Shown here in pieces: positions 33,947 to 43,528 of a stretch of 64,000 nucleotides of DNA. The notes below the pieces were generated by a model, which did not search any database, had not been told where the DNA came from, and worked only from the letters and a program-made list of their open reading frames with translations. The translations under genes were made by a program, and so were the position numbers. Location: assembly GCA_964526785.1 (NCBI GenBank), contig CAZGMJ010000025.1:5628-69627 (forward strand), in the 5' to 3' direction. Position 1 is the stretch's first letter; each line of letters begins with the position of its first letter. Source of the stretch: CAZGMJ01 sp964526785 (GTDB lineage Bacteria > Planctomycetota > Phycisphaerae > Sedimentisphaerales > Anaerobacaceae).

Positions 33947-35407
33947 ATGACATCGGTATCCAGACGCACGTTCCTCAAATCGACGGCCCTCGCCGCTCTC
34001 GCACCGCCCAACCGCCGCATACTGGGCGCAAACAACGACATTCGCGTGGCGGTCATAGGACTCGGCAATAAGGGCAGCCAGCATGTCAGAGTCTTCCGCT
34101 CCATGCCCGGCTGCCGCATTACCGCACTGTGCGACGTCGACCCCAAACGACTCGCTGACAACCTCGATTCGTTCGACAACAACTCGGCGATTTTCGCCAC
34201 CACCGACCTGCGGCACATCATCGACCGCAAAGACGTCGACGTCGTCGTAATCGCCACCTGCAACCATTGGCACGGCCTGGCTGCCATCTGGGCCTGCCGG
34301 GCGGGCAAAGACGTCTACGTCGAAAAACCGATATCCCACAGCCTCCGCGAGGGATCGCTGATGGTCGCCGCCGCGAAACGGCACAACCGCATCGTCCAGG
34401 CGGGCACCCAGTACCGCTCCGACCAAGGTCTGCGTCAGGCCGCCGAATACCTGCAACAGGGTAACCTCGGACGAATGCTCTGGGGCCACGTCCTCTGGTA
34501 CGAAAGACGCGGCGGCATCGGCCGAAGACCCGCATGGAAGCCCGATTGGCTCGACTACGATCTGTACTGCGGACCCGCCCCGCTGAAACCGCTCCGCCGC
34601 GACAAGCTGCACTACGACTGGCATTGGGTCTGGTCCACAGGCGACGGCGACCTGGCAAACAGCGGCATACATGCGTTCGACGTCTGCCGCATGTTCGCCG
34701 ACTACAACGAACTTCCCGAACGCTCACTCTGCATCGGCGGACGATTCGCCGTCAACGATGCCGGCCAAACGCCGAATACACAACTTACGATACTCGATTA
34801 TAAGCCCGCACCGATCGTCATCGAGAACCGTAACCTTCCGGCCGAAAAGGACCGCCGCGCAATGGACCAGCTCAAAGGCGTGCGCGAAGGCGTCATCTTC
34901 CAATGCGAGGATGGTTTCTTCGCCGGCTTCCGTGCAGGCGGATGGGCCTTCGACAACAAGGGAAAGAAGATCCGACAGTTCAAGGGCGATGGCGGACGCG
35001 GCCACCACGACAATTTCCTCCAGGCCGTTCGCAGTCGCAAACCGGAACTGCTGAACGCACCGCTCACACAGGGGCATATCTCATCGGCGGTCTGCCATTT
35101 GGGCAACCTGTCCTTCCGACTCGGCGTCGATGCGGCCGGCCCCGTCATCCGCGACAAGATCGGCGATCGCCGCCTCGCCCGCCGGACCTTTGACCGTATC
35201 GAAAACCACCTTGCCGCCAACGAAGTCGATCTGAAAAAGACACCAATGAAGCTCGGCCCCTGGCTGACGCTGGACCGCAGCAGCGAAACCATCACACACT
35301 GTGACGGCCGGGCGGACTCCGACCTCGTCAGACAAGCCAACACCCTCGCACAGGGCTCGTACAGAGAACCCTTCGTTATCGATGCAGATGCCAAATCGAA
35401 AGTGTAA
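33947..35407 (+). CDS. Tat-exported Gfo/Idh/MocA family oxidoreductase
   Basis: 486 aa NAD(P)-dependent oxidoreductase. Residues 6-11 hold a twin-arginine signal (RRTFLK). The Rossmann motif GLGNKG is at 38-43 and the catalytic-region EKP at 126-128 (VYVEKPISH). The C-terminal domain is of the planctomycete glucose-fructose oxidoreductase-like type. AGAAGAAC is a weak ribosome-binding site before the ATG at 33947. A DUF6807 gene follows after 4 bases and a PQQ-propeller gene after that. Substrates are probably sugars or inositols, not determinable here. Confidence 0.88.
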   Translation: MTSVSRRTFLKSTALAALAPPNRRILGANNDIRVAVIGLGNKGSQHVRVFRSMPGCRITALCDVDPKRLADNLDSFDNNSAIFATTDLRHIIDRKDVDVVVIATCNHWHGLAAIWACRAGKDVYVEKPISHSLREGSLMVAAAKRHNRIVQAGTQYRSDQGLRQAAEYLQQGNLGRMLWGHVLWYERRGGIGRRPAWKPDWLDYDLYCGPAPLKPLRRDKLHYDWHWVWSTGDGDLANSGIHAFDVCRMFADYNELPERSLCIGGRFAVNDAGQTPNTQLTILDYKPAPIVIENRNLPAEKDRRAMDQLKGVREGVIFQCEDGFFAGFRAGGWAFDNKGKKIRQFKGDGGRGHHDNFLQAVRSRKPELLNAPLTQGHISSAVCHLGNLSFRLGVDAAGPVIRDKIGDRRLARRTFDRIENHLAANEVDLKKTPMKLGPWLTLDRSSETITHCDGRADSDLVRQANTLAQGSYREPFVIDADAKSKV

Positions 35408-35411
35408 GCCC

Positions 35412-36380
35412 ATGTCCCGAATTGCTGATGCCCGCCGAATCCTGTCCGTCATTATGCTGTTGCTGCCGGCTGCTGCCGTCGATAGCGCCGAGAACGATAC
35501 GCAGATCACGCTGCTCCACCGAAAGAACCAACTGGTTATCCGCGCCGATGAAAAGCCGATCGCAACCTACGTCTACAGCGACGAGCAAATACTCCGGCCC
35601 TATTTCACCGCACTCAAAGCGCCGTCCGGCGTGCAGGTCACCCGCCATCATCCCCCGCGAAAGAACATCGACGCCACCGACCACGCCACCATGCATCCGG
35701 GTCTGTGGCTCGCCTTTGGTGACATCAGCGGCAAAGATTTCTGGAGGAACAAAGCCCGCGTCCGCCACGCCGGCTTCGTCGAACGTCCGCGCTCAAAAGG
35801 CCCGACCGCCCGATTTGCCGTACGGAACGAATATGTCGCGAACGGGCGCGTCATCTGTGAAGAAACCTGTCGTATCCGCATCCTCGTCCGTCCCGCCGGC
35901 TACCTCATCATCTGGGACAGCCGGTTCACATCCGACAGCGCAGCGTTCTACTTCGGCGATCAGGAAGAAATGGGCCTCGGCGTTCGCCTCGCTACCCCCA
36001 TCGCAGTCAACAGCAGCAGTGGTGGAAGGATACTCGACAACCGGGGGAATCGAAACGAGAAAGAGATCTGGGGCAAACCCAGCCTCTGGTGCGACTATGC
36101 CGGGCCGATCGAGGATGTATTCGCCGGCGTGACGATAATGCCCCACCCCGAGAACTTCGCGCCGTCTCGATGGCACGTGCGCGATTATGGCTTCATGACC
36201 GCCAATCCCTTCGGCCGAAAGGCCTTCGATCTGGGCCCGCCCGCAAGGAAAGTAATCGAAAAAGGCGAACAACTGCGACTCGGCTTCGGCATCCTCCTCC
36301 ACAGCACCCGCGATGAAGAAGCCCTCGATCTGCACGCAGCGTACGCAGACTACCTCAAGACCGCACAACGGCACCGATAG
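35412..36380 (+). CDS. DUF6807 (PmoA-family) secreted protein
   Basis: 322 aa from the ATG at 35412, with a short signal peptide (SVIMLLLPAAAVDSAEND). The body matches the DUF6807/PmoA-family layout: TYVYSDEQILRPYFTALKAPSG near the N-terminus, HATMHPGLWLAFGDISG, FYFGDQEEMGLGVRLATP, and GVTIMPHPENFAPS. Despite the database name PmoA it is not a methane monooxygenase subunit; its role is unknown. It follows the Gfo/Idh/MocA gene by 4 bases, a pairing common in Planctomycetota (recalled). Confidence 0.85.
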   Translation: MSRIADARRILSVIMLLLPAAAVDSAENDTQITLLHRKNQLVIRADEKPIATYVYSDEQILRPYFTALKAPSGVQVTRHHPPRKNIDATDHATMHPGLWLAFGDISGKDFWRNKARVRHAGFVERPRSKGPTARFAVRNEYVANGRVICEETCRIRILVRPAGYLIIWDSRFTSDSAAFYFGDQEEMGLGVRLATPIAVNSSSGGRILDNRGNRNEKEIWGKPSLWCDYAGPIEDVFAGVTIMPHPENFAPSRWHVRDYGFMTANPFGRKAFDLGPPARKVIEKGEQLRLGFGILLHSTRDEEALDLHAAYADYLKTAQRHR

Positions 36381-36403
36381 CATAAACCCGCATCGCATCG
36401 ATC

Positions 36404-36432
36404 TTGAATTGTCGGCCGCCCGGCGCTATAAT
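36404..36432 (+). promoter_or_regulatory. Sigma-70-type promoter for the PQQ-propeller gene
   Basis: TTGAAT (36404-36409), 17 bases, TATAAT (36427-36432). The -10 is perfect and the spacing ideal. It lies in the gap after the DUF6807 gene, about 137 bases before the TTG start, and suggests the propeller gene has its own transcript. Confidence 0.65.
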
Positions 36433-36569
36433 CACGGCCATGTTCAACTCAGTACCTGTATCGGCCACGGCCGGCCGCTCCCATCGCCGCCCGAAACGCA
36501 AAATGCGTGGCAAGGTGACGGCTCATGGCGCGCATGCCGGCACAACACTGCTGCTGGAGGAGCATTCCA

Positions 36570-39500
36570 TTGAAAACCCGCATTGACCGCAAAACGACAT
36601 TGCTCGCCTGCTCTTTTCTCATAGCCGCAGCAATCATCTGCCCGTCTCTTTCCTCGGCAAGCCCCCGCCCCGCTGAAACGCTCGCCCGGCAGATAATAAC
36701 CGAAAGCAACTTTCAGGGCGGACTGATCGTTCTGATCGGCCCGTGGGATCCCGACCTGGCCGTCTCTATGGGCAAGGCGCCCGCGGCTTTGGTCCATTGG
36801 CTTGTGCCCGACGGTGCAGCACTGCCGGACGCCCGCCATAAGATACGCCATACGGACATGTATGGCCGGGTCTCGGCAATCGCCTGGAACGATCCGTATC
36901 TTCCCTATGCCGGTGGCACGGTCAATCTGCTCGTCACGAAGGCCGGCAAAGACGCAGACATCCCGCAACCCGAGATGGATCGCGTCCTCGCGCCGAAGGG
37001 TGTGCGAATCGAGGTCGCCGACGGGGCGAAAATCCGCCCGACGGCTCGCAAGCCCCGGCCCGACAATGTAGACGATTGGACGCACTCCCGCCACGACGCT
37101 TCCGGCAACGCCGTCAGCAGCGACCGCTGCGCGGGCCCGCCGATGTCCATGCAGTGGGAGGCGCTGCCGCGATGGAACCGGGGCACCAAGACCAGTGCGC
37201 TGGTCTCTGCCGACGGCCGCCTGTTCTACATCCTCGATGATTCACACTTCGCTTCCAGCAGCCGCACTTGGTCGCTGATCGCCCGCGACGCACATAACGG
37301 CATTCGCCTGTGGCGCCACGAGTTGCCGAGTTGGGGCGGAGCCAAAGGTGGCAAGAAGGTCGGACCGGCACAGATTAATCGGCGGCTCGTTGCGTTGGGC
37401 GAGCGAGTCTACGCGCCCCTGGGCGACGGGGCCCCGATCAGCATCATCGACGCACCCACCGGCCGGATACTGCGCGTGCTGGACGAAACCGCCGCAGTCG
37501 AGGAGTTCCTTCTCTCCGATGGCGTCCTCGTGGCCCTGGTCAATGCAAGTGATACGTCGGACTTCTGGCGGCGTCTGCATCGCGACATGCGCATCGTCGC
37601 CATGCGAGCCGATACGGGCGAACAGATATGGAAAGACCAGGCCACCACCGTCCTGCCGATGACGCTCGCCGCCGACGCCGAGCAGGTTGTCTACCACGAT
37701 GGCCGGAGCATCCAAAGCCTTGACCTGCATGATGGTTCGCCGCGATGGACATCGCCGCCGACCGGACAGACAATCACGCTGGAGGATAGCTGGAATCCGG
37801 ACACCCCCGGCGCTCAAGACAACAAGATCATTCTGGCCCCGCAACTTGCACCAACGATGCTGATCTACAACAACGTCGTCGCATTCGCGGGCGGCCGCCG
37901 CCTGAACGTCGTTTCGGCCGACAATGGCCGTAAACTCTGGAGCGCGCCGTACGCTGCAACGAACTACTCGACACCGGTCGATCTGTTTGGCTTCGACGGA
38001 GCAATATGGGGACCGGACACCGATATGAATCTCTGGCGTCCCACGAACGACGACGTCTCGTACGTGGCGTTCGACCCGCTGACAGGTGCCGTGAACAAAG
38101 AGGTCAGCGGCAAATACGACTACCGCTTCCAGCATCACCGCTGTCATCAGATGAAGGTAATCGGCAGCACCATAGTCGCCGCCAGAGCCGGAATTGAGTT
38201 CCTCAACACGCAGACAGGCGAACTGGACGCACATCACTGGGTCCGGGGCAGTTGCTACTTCGGCGTACTGCCCGCCAACGGCCTGATGTACGTGCCGCCG
38301 CACAATTGCGCGTGTTACATCCGCGCCAAGCTCTCCGGCTTCATGGCCCTCACTCCTGATCCCGCTTTGACAGGCAAGCCGAGAATCTCCGAAGACCAGC
38401 GCCTCCGGCGCGGCCCCGCCTACCGCAAAAACGCCGACACGCAAACCAATCCCGATCCCCGCGACTGGCCCACGTACCGCCACGACGCCGCACGATCGGG
38501 CAGCACGCCGGCCAACGTAGGCTCTGACCTCTCGCTGGCCTGGGAGGCTCAGCCGGGCGGAGAACTAACCAGTCCCGTCATCGCCGACGGACGCGCGTAT
38601 GTTGCCGCAAGCGACCGCCGCCTGCTCCATGCACTCGACGCACGAACCGGCGAAAACCTCTGGCAGTACAGCTTCGACGCCCCCATCGACTCGCCGCCCA
38701 CCATCTACCAGGGACTGATCCTGGCCGGATGCCGCGACGGCTCGGTCGTGGCCCTCCGCGCAACCGACGGCGCCCTCGCCTGGAAGTTCCTGGCCGCTCC
38801 CGTACATCGCCTGATCGTTTCCCGCGGCCGCCTGGAATCGACCTGGCCCGTCCACGGCAGCGTCCTCGTCGTCGACGACACCGTTTATTTCGCCGCCGGC
38901 AAGTCCTCCTATCTCGACAGCGGCATCCGATTCTACGGACTGCACCCGCACACCGGCCGCAAACTCGTCGAGCGCATCTTCCATACCCGCGACGCCGACG
39001 GCTCCCAACTCCTCGACGAACAAGCCGTCGACGGCTATCTCAACGACATCCTCTCCAGCGACGGCCGACGCCTCTTCATGCGCCACCAGATGCTCGACAA
39101 AACGGGCAAACGCCAACCCGGGCGCGTCAGCCATCTGCACAGCCCCGACGGCTACCTCAGTGCGGACACAACCTCCCGCCTGCTCTGGACCTACGCTCCG
39201 CTCTACACATCTCCGCACCAGGGCGCTTTCTACGACGTCCGCCTCAGCCGCGTACTCTTTCCCTCCGGGCGCATTCTGGTCGAAGACGAAGAAACCATCT
39301 ACGGCTTCGGCCAGAACTACTACGCCAACATGCGCACCGAACCCGGCGGCGCCTTCGCCCTCTTCGCCTCCCCAAAACAAAGCGACGTCCCCCTCGATCA
39401 AACCGCCCGGCAATACCGCAAACTCGCATTGGCAGGCAAACACCGCGTTAAGTTCAACTGGTGGAAACGAATCCCGATGAGTGTATGGGCGATGGTCAGA

Positions 39501-39734
39501 ACGAAGAACGTCCTCTTCGTCGCCGGACCACAGGGCGGCCCGCTGGTCTCAGACGACGCACTCAACGGCAAGGCTCCAGGCAGACTGCTCGCCGTTTCTC
39601 CCGCCGACGGTACCGTCCTCAACGAAATACCACTGCCCGCCATGCCGGTATGGGACGGAATGGCCGCCGCACAGGACAGCCTGTACATAGCCCTGGCAAA
39701 CGGCGGCATCGTACGCCTCCGGCACAGCCAATAA
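36570..39734 (+). CDS. Secreted PQQ-type beta-propeller protein with degenerate methyltransferase-like N-terminus
   Basis: 1054 aa starting with TTG at 36570, chosen because GGAGGAG (36556-36562) lies 7 bases upstream and a signal peptide follows (LLACSFLIAAAIICPSLSSAS); an in-frame ATG at 36525 lies upstream without a site. Residues about 30-145 resemble the Rossmann start of SAM methyltransferases, but the SAM-binding glycine loop is changed (GGLIVLIGPWDP). The remainder is a PQQ/WD-like propeller with repeats such as LVSADGRLFYILDD, LIARDAHNGIRLWR and LLHALDARTGENLWQYSF. Such proteins are common in Planctomycetota, and their substrate is unknown. No PQQ synthesis genes are here. Confidence 0.78.
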   Translation: MKTRIDRKTTLLACSFLIAAAIICPSLSSASPRPAETLARQIITESNFQGGLIVLIGPWDPDLAVSMGKAPAALVHWLVPDGAALPDARHKIRHTDMYGRVSAIAWNDPYLPYAGGTVNLLVTKAGKDADIPQPEMDRVLAPKGVRIEVADGAKIRPTARKPRPDNVDDWTHSRHDASGNAVSSDRCAGPPMSMQWEALPRWNRGTKTSALVSADGRLFYILDDSHFASSSRTWSLIARDAHNGIRLWRHELPSWGGAKGGKKVGPAQINRRLVALGERVYAPLGDGAPISIIDAPTGRILRVLDETAAVEEFLLSDGVLVALVNASDTSDFWRRLHRDMRIVAMRADTGEQIWKDQATTVLPMTLAADAEQVVYHDGRSIQSLDLHDGSPRWTSPPTGQTITLEDSWNPDTPGAQDNKIILAPQLAPTMLIYNNVVAFAGGRRLNVVSADNGRKLWSAPYAATNYSTPVDLFGFDGAIWGPDTDMNLWRPTNDDVSYVAFDPLTGAVNKEVSGKYDYRFQHHRCHQMKVIGSTIVAARAGIEFLNTQTGELDAHHWVRGSCYFGVLPANGLMYVPPHNCACYIRAKLSGFMALTPDPALTGKPRISEDQRLRRGPAYRKNADTQTNPDPRDWPTYRHDAARSGSTPANVGSDLSLAWEAQPGGELTSPVIADGRAYVAASDRRLLHALDARTGENLWQYSFDAPIDSPPTIYQGLILAGCRDGSVVALRATDGALAWKFLAAPVHRLIVSRGRLESTWPVHGSVLVVDDTVYFAAGKSSYLDSGIRFYGLHPHTGRKLVERIFHTRDADGSQLLDEQAVDGYLNDILSSDGRRLFMRHQMLDKTGKRQPGRVSHLHSPDGYLSADTTSRLLWTYAPLYTSPHQGAFYDVRLSRVLFPSGRILVEDEETIYGFGQNYYANMRTEPGGAFALFASPKQSDVPLDQTARQYRKLALAGKHRVKFNWWKRIPMSVWAMVRTKNVLFVAGPQGGPLVSDDALNGKAPGRLLAVSPADGTVLNEIPLPAMPVWDGMAAAQDSLYIALANGGIVRLRHSQ

Positions 39735-40166
39735 TTATTTCACGGTTTTTTGCACAAATTCCCTGGCTCGCCCCGTGTACAATATGAAGCGTCAATGGAC
39801 TGATCGTTCCAGGCTGTCGGGCGTGCCTGAGTGGAACACGGCAAGACCAACTATGCAGTCGTTGTGGCGAGAGCTTATGCGACTTTATGCAGACCATTCC
39901 GCATCGCTGACGCTGACGCATCGCAGGGACTTGGCTCCAAGACGCATTGCAACGGGCGTTCTATAGACTACGGCAACTTGAGAAAAGGCCCGGCCGACAC
40001 GAACACGAAAATGATGAAGTCACACTGTATTTCAAACCCAATGGAATGCTGCTGGAACAAAGAGACTGATGAACTCTCTCCTGGCCTGATATAGAGAAGG
40101 ACCCTTGCATCGTGATAGAAATAGTTTGGACGGCATCGTCACACATGATGAAACAAAGGAACCACA
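39735..40166. other. Intergenic stretch, no gene recognised
   Basis: 432 bases between the PQQ-propeller gene and the TIM-barrel gene. Near the start it holds TTTTTTGCAC and, 22 bases on, TACAAT at about 39777, too widely spaced for a convincing promoter. Short open frames here lack coding character. AAGGAACC just before 40167 serves as the ribosome-binding site of the next gene. Confidence 0.5.
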
Positions 40167-41642
40167 ATGAATAGAGAAAACAAGTCGGTCGTCCCTGTAT
40201 TCCTGGCTGCGATTGTGTGCCTTCTGTTCACAGCGGCAGCCGGCCTGTCGGATGAACCCTCGTCGGTTGTCGAAATGCCGGAAGACAGGCCAATTCCCGT
40301 CGAATCGAAAGCGTTCAAGGATTTGCAGGCAATCGACCACTGGAATCTACGCTATCACAAGGAATACGACGAGTTCTCGCTGGACCAGCAGGTCGCGCAG
40401 ATCAAACGGAATATGGACGTCGCTTCTCAATTGGGCTTTACAAGTTACCTGCTCTTTCAGAAAGATGCCTTTCCGGAATTGCTGACCTGGGGCGGCAGGC
40501 ATGAGCCGGACAAGGCGCTTCAGCAGGCTGTGCAAGAAGTGCTCGACCATGCCGCAGCGCGCCGACTCAAACTCTATTTGCACTGCAACGAGTTCATGTG
40601 GCCCGACAGCGTGGACATCGAGTATGCCGACACCCCCGAGGCCTGGAGGACGTACCGCAACGCGCTGCGGGAACTGATTGCGATGTATCCGGACCTGGCG
40701 GGGTTCGAGGTGACGGCCGATGAGACCGGCGGCGCGCTGGAGCAGAAAGAGGGAGTCCTGAAATTCCACGACGAGACGGCCCGGGCGCTGCGGTCGGATG
40801 GGCGGCAGCGCTTCGCCTTGATGCGCACCTGGCAGCGTGTAGCCGCTCTCGGCTCCCCAATCACCCTGGGCAAAACGGATGCACCGAATGTGCTGTTTTC
40901 GGTAAAGAACACCGACGGCGACTTCGGCGCCGTCAAAGACCTCGATCGGGAGTTTCTGGAGACGGTAGACGACCCAAAGCGGTTACTCGTGGAGTTCGAC
41001 GCCTGGCGGGAATACGAGACACACAACATCTTTCCGATCTATCTTGGGGACTACTGGGCACCGAGATTTCGGGAACTGGCGAGACTTGGTGTAGAACGAA
41101 TCGCAGTACGGTTCAACTGGAACTCCGGCCACTTTGCCATCACGCAGCGGCCGTGGGCCAACTGGGTCAATGTCTTCTGCTTTGTCCGGTTGGCCGAGAA
41201 ACCTGACGCCGACCCCGATGATATCCTGCGAGACTATGTCACTCTATACTATCCGCCCAAAGCCCGTCAGGCCGCGTTCGATCTCTATAAGAGTTCGTTC
41301 CAATTCGTGCGCGACCTTTACTGGCACAATAACGAGAAGATCACCGATCACGGACGCGTGAACCGCCAAAGAAAGATCGGCGACCGGCGCGTTCCCAATA
41401 ATTGGTTCGCCCGCGTGGATAAACGGACAAATCACATGCTCAATAGAATCGACGCTCTGCCTGACTCAGGCGCCTATAAGAACGAACTTCGCAAAGGAGC
41501 CCTCGTCGCCTCGTATCTCTCCAAGGCCTGCGGCCTGCAGCTCGGCGCACAGGGCAATACAGACTTCCTGGAAGACTGGAAGCGGCTCGATCCGCTCAGC
41601 TTCGATGAACTGCGCGCAAGATATGTGCTTGAAATGCCTTAG
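40167..41642 (+). CDS. Secreted TIM-barrel protein, GH67/GH20-like, unassigned
   Basis: 491 aa with a signal peptide (VPVFLAAIVCLLFTAAAGLS). Segments such as RRLKLYLHCNEFMWP and DLAGFEVTADETGG suggest a TIM-barrel glycosidase, with acidic residues at strand ends; the style recalls alpha-glucuronidase (GH67) or hexosaminidase-like barrels. No family could be fixed and the catalytic pair is not proven. It is convergent with the second sulfatase, with the stop codons overlapping by 4 bases (41639-41642), so no shared terminator exists between them. It may act with that sulfatase on sulfated glycans, an inference from context. Confidence 0.6.
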   Translation: MNRENKSVVPVFLAAIVCLLFTAAAGLSDEPSSVVEMPEDRPIPVESKAFKDLQAIDHWNLRYHKEYDEFSLDQQVAQIKRNMDVASQLGFTSYLLFQKDAFPELLTWGGRHEPDKALQQAVQEVLDHAAARRLKLYLHCNEFMWPDSVDIEYADTPEAWRTYRNALRELIAMYPDLAGFEVTADETGGALEQKEGVLKFHDETARALRSDGRQRFALMRTWQRVAALGSPITLGKTDAPNVLFSVKNTDGDFGAVKDLDREFLETVDDPKRLLVEFDAWREYETHNIFPIYLGDYWAPRFRELARLGVERIAVRFNWNSGHFAITQRPWANWVNVFCFVRLAEKPDADPDDILRDYVTLYYPPKARQAAFDLYKSSFQFVRDLYWHNNEKITDHGRVNRQRKIGDRRVPNNWFARVDKRTNHMLNRIDALPDSGAYKNELRKGALVASYLSKACGLQLGAQGNTDFLEDWKRLDPLSFDELRARYVLEMP

Positions 41643-43165
41643 CGCCTGTTCTTTCGCTGGTCGAGACGTTCGCCTTCGGGTCTCCGAACCGGAATGGCAA
41701 GACCGCCGTCGGCTTCGAGGGCGTCGAAAAGCTGCTTCTTCAAAATCCCAACCGCCTCCCGATACGCCGGCACATCGATCAGGTTATGACGCTCATAAGG
41801 ATCGGCCTGCAAATCGTAGAATCCGTCCTGGTCCCACAGGCCGTGATAGTAAACGTACTTGTACCGCTCGGTGCGGATCGCAAAGATCGTCGGAGTGGCC
41901 GGGAAGTTCCACTCCCAGTAATACTCGTACAGGATATGATCGCGCCACCGAATAGACCGCCCCTCCAGCAAGGGCAAGAACGAACGGCCGTCCATTCGCG
42001 CGCTGCCGGGCGGCTCGAGCCCGGCCACATCCAGCAGCGTTGGAGCAATGTCGATGTTCTGCACCATCTCCGTAATACGGCTTTGCGGCTCTATCAGCCC
42101 CGGTGCATACGCCAGCATGGGTACGCGGATCGATTCCTCGAACGCGTCGCGCTTGTCATAGAAACCGTGTTCGCCCAGCGCAAAGCCGTTATCCCCCATG
42201 TACAGCAGCAGTGTGGACTCGCTCAAGCCGCTGGCATCGAGATAATCCAGCACGCGCCCGAGATTCTCGTCCAGACCGTGCACCGTCTCGCAGTATTGCT
42301 TGTAGAGCGCGTCGAACGAGGGCACAGGATCGTTATCATACGGCCCGGTCTCCATGTGATCGACTCCGTGGATGCTGTATCGCCGCTCGCGCACCCAGTG
42401 CGGCTGCGTTCGGTAGTTGCGCTCGGTGTTTGCCATGGTCTCCGGACGCTTGATCTCAGCCTCTGCATATCGCCCCTTGTGGCGAGCAGCCGGCTCAAAT
42501 GGATAATGGACGGCTTTGAAAGACAGATACAGAAAGAACGGGCGATCCGCATCACGTCCGCTCCGCAGCCAACCAAGAGCCTGGTCCGTGAGAACATCGG
42601 TCGTGTATCCGCTGAAACGCCGTCGCGTACCGTTGATGTTCAACGTCGGGTCGAAGTACGTTCCCTGTCCCTTGAAGCTGGCCCAGTGATCGAATCCCGG
42701 CCGCGGATCGTCGCGGCCATGGCCCATATGCCACTTGCCGACAAAAGCCGTCTGATAACCCGCCCGCTGAAGATACTGCGGAAAGAAGACCGTCCCCGGC
42801 GGTTCGGGCCGCTGATTGTCAACGATCTTGTGGTTGTGCATATACCTGCCCGTCAGGATCGACGCCCGGCTGGGCGAACACAGCGACGTGCTCACGAAAG
42901 CGTTCGCCAGATGAGCCCCACGCCCGGCAATACGATCCATGTTCGGCGTTTCGAGAAACTCCGGGCAGCCCTCCATAAAACCCATGAAGTCGTAGCGATG
43001 GTCGTCGCTCAGCACGAACACGATATTCCGGCGCGCCGTCTCCGTCGCCGCTTCGGATGATCTCATCGCACCGGGCAGGACCGCCGCCGCCGCACCGCAG
43101 CCGGCTATCCTGAGAAAGTCCCGGCGATTATATGTCGCACGCTCTGAATCGGTAAATCTGGTCAT
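41639..43165 (-). CDS. Tat-exported sulfatase, second copy type
   Basis: 508 aa from the ATG at 43165; the frame is open 21 bases upstream with two further Met codons. Twin-arginine signal NRRDFLRIAG at residues 13-22. The formylglycine Cys96 lies in CSPSR, with Asp54 and Asp55 as metal ligands (VLSDDHRYDF). GKWHMGH is conserved. The C-terminal KYVYYHGLWDQDGFYDLQADPYE is typical of the choline-sulfatase/iduronate-sulfatase-like group. It differs clearly from the sulfatase at 1321 and so probably acts on another glycan. Convergent with the TIM-barrel gene. Confidence 0.92.
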   Translation of the reverse strand: MTRFTDSERATYNRRDFLRIAGCGAAAAVLPGAMRSSEAATETARRNIVFVLSDDHRYDFMGFMEGCPEFLETPNMDRIAGRGAHLANAFVSTSLCSPSRASILTGRYMHNHKIVDNQRPEPPGTVFFPQYLQRAGYQTAFVGKWHMGHGRDDPRPGFDHWASFKGQGTYFDPTLNINGTRRRFSGYTTDVLTDQALGWLRSGRDADRPFFLYLSFKAVHYPFEPAARHKGRYAEAEIKRPETMANTERNYRTQPHWVRERRYSIHGVDHMETGPYDNDPVPSFDALYKQYCETVHGLDENLGRVLDYLDASGLSESTLLLYMGDNGFALGEHGFYDKRDAFEESIRVPMLAYAPGLIEPQSRITEMVQNIDIAPTLLDVAGLEPPGSARMDGRSFLPLLEGRSIRWRDHILYEYYWEWNFPATPTIFAIRTERYKYVYYHGLWDQDGFYDLQADPYERHNLIDVPAYREAVGILKKQLFDALEADGGLAIPVRRPEGERLDQRKNRR

Positions 43166-43528
43166 AATCGGTGCTCTCATAGCCATCTTCGGCAGTTGCC
43201 CGTCGAAGGAATACCATTGTGATTGCTGCGCCGGCCAACCGACGCGTCAACGAATGGTATAATCCCCTGATGTTCGCGTCAACAGCACAACAGCCGCCGC
43301 CTCCCGCCTCTGGTGAACTCTTCGCGCGCGGTATCGGCCGCGCCACAAAATGGCAACACCAGCGAATTTCCACCGGCAGAAGGTTGCAATTTCGCCGGTT
43401 TTGGCGCAATAATGAACATTTTCGGGATCGGCCAGTAGTATATACCTACACCGTCCCAATGGTAAAAGAGGCCGCCCACAGGCGGTAAACGAGGGGTATT
43501 CGACCGAGCATTGAAGGAGATAGTCTTT
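43166..43528. other. Divergent gap before the bat operon
   Basis: 363 bases. It holds a candidate promoter for the operon (43384-43413) and a TATAAT at 43258-43263 for which no matching -35 was found. No gene is visible. Confidence 0.45.
43384..43413 (+). promoter_or_regulatory. Candidate promoter of the moxR-bat operon
   Basis: TTGCAA (43384-43389), 18 bases, AATAAT (43408-43413). The -10 matches five of six, the -35 four of six. It stands about 115 bases before the moxR start. Confidence 0.35.

Noticed and set aside
33748..34308. Extension of the ECF sigma frame
   Set aside because: It overlaps the Gfo/Idh/MocA gene on the other strand and has no sigma-factor content.
36427..36432. ATG at 36525 as the PQQ gene start, following the promoter
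   Set aside because: No ribosome-binding site there, whereas the TTG at 36570 has GGAGGAG at ideal spacing and opens the signal peptide.
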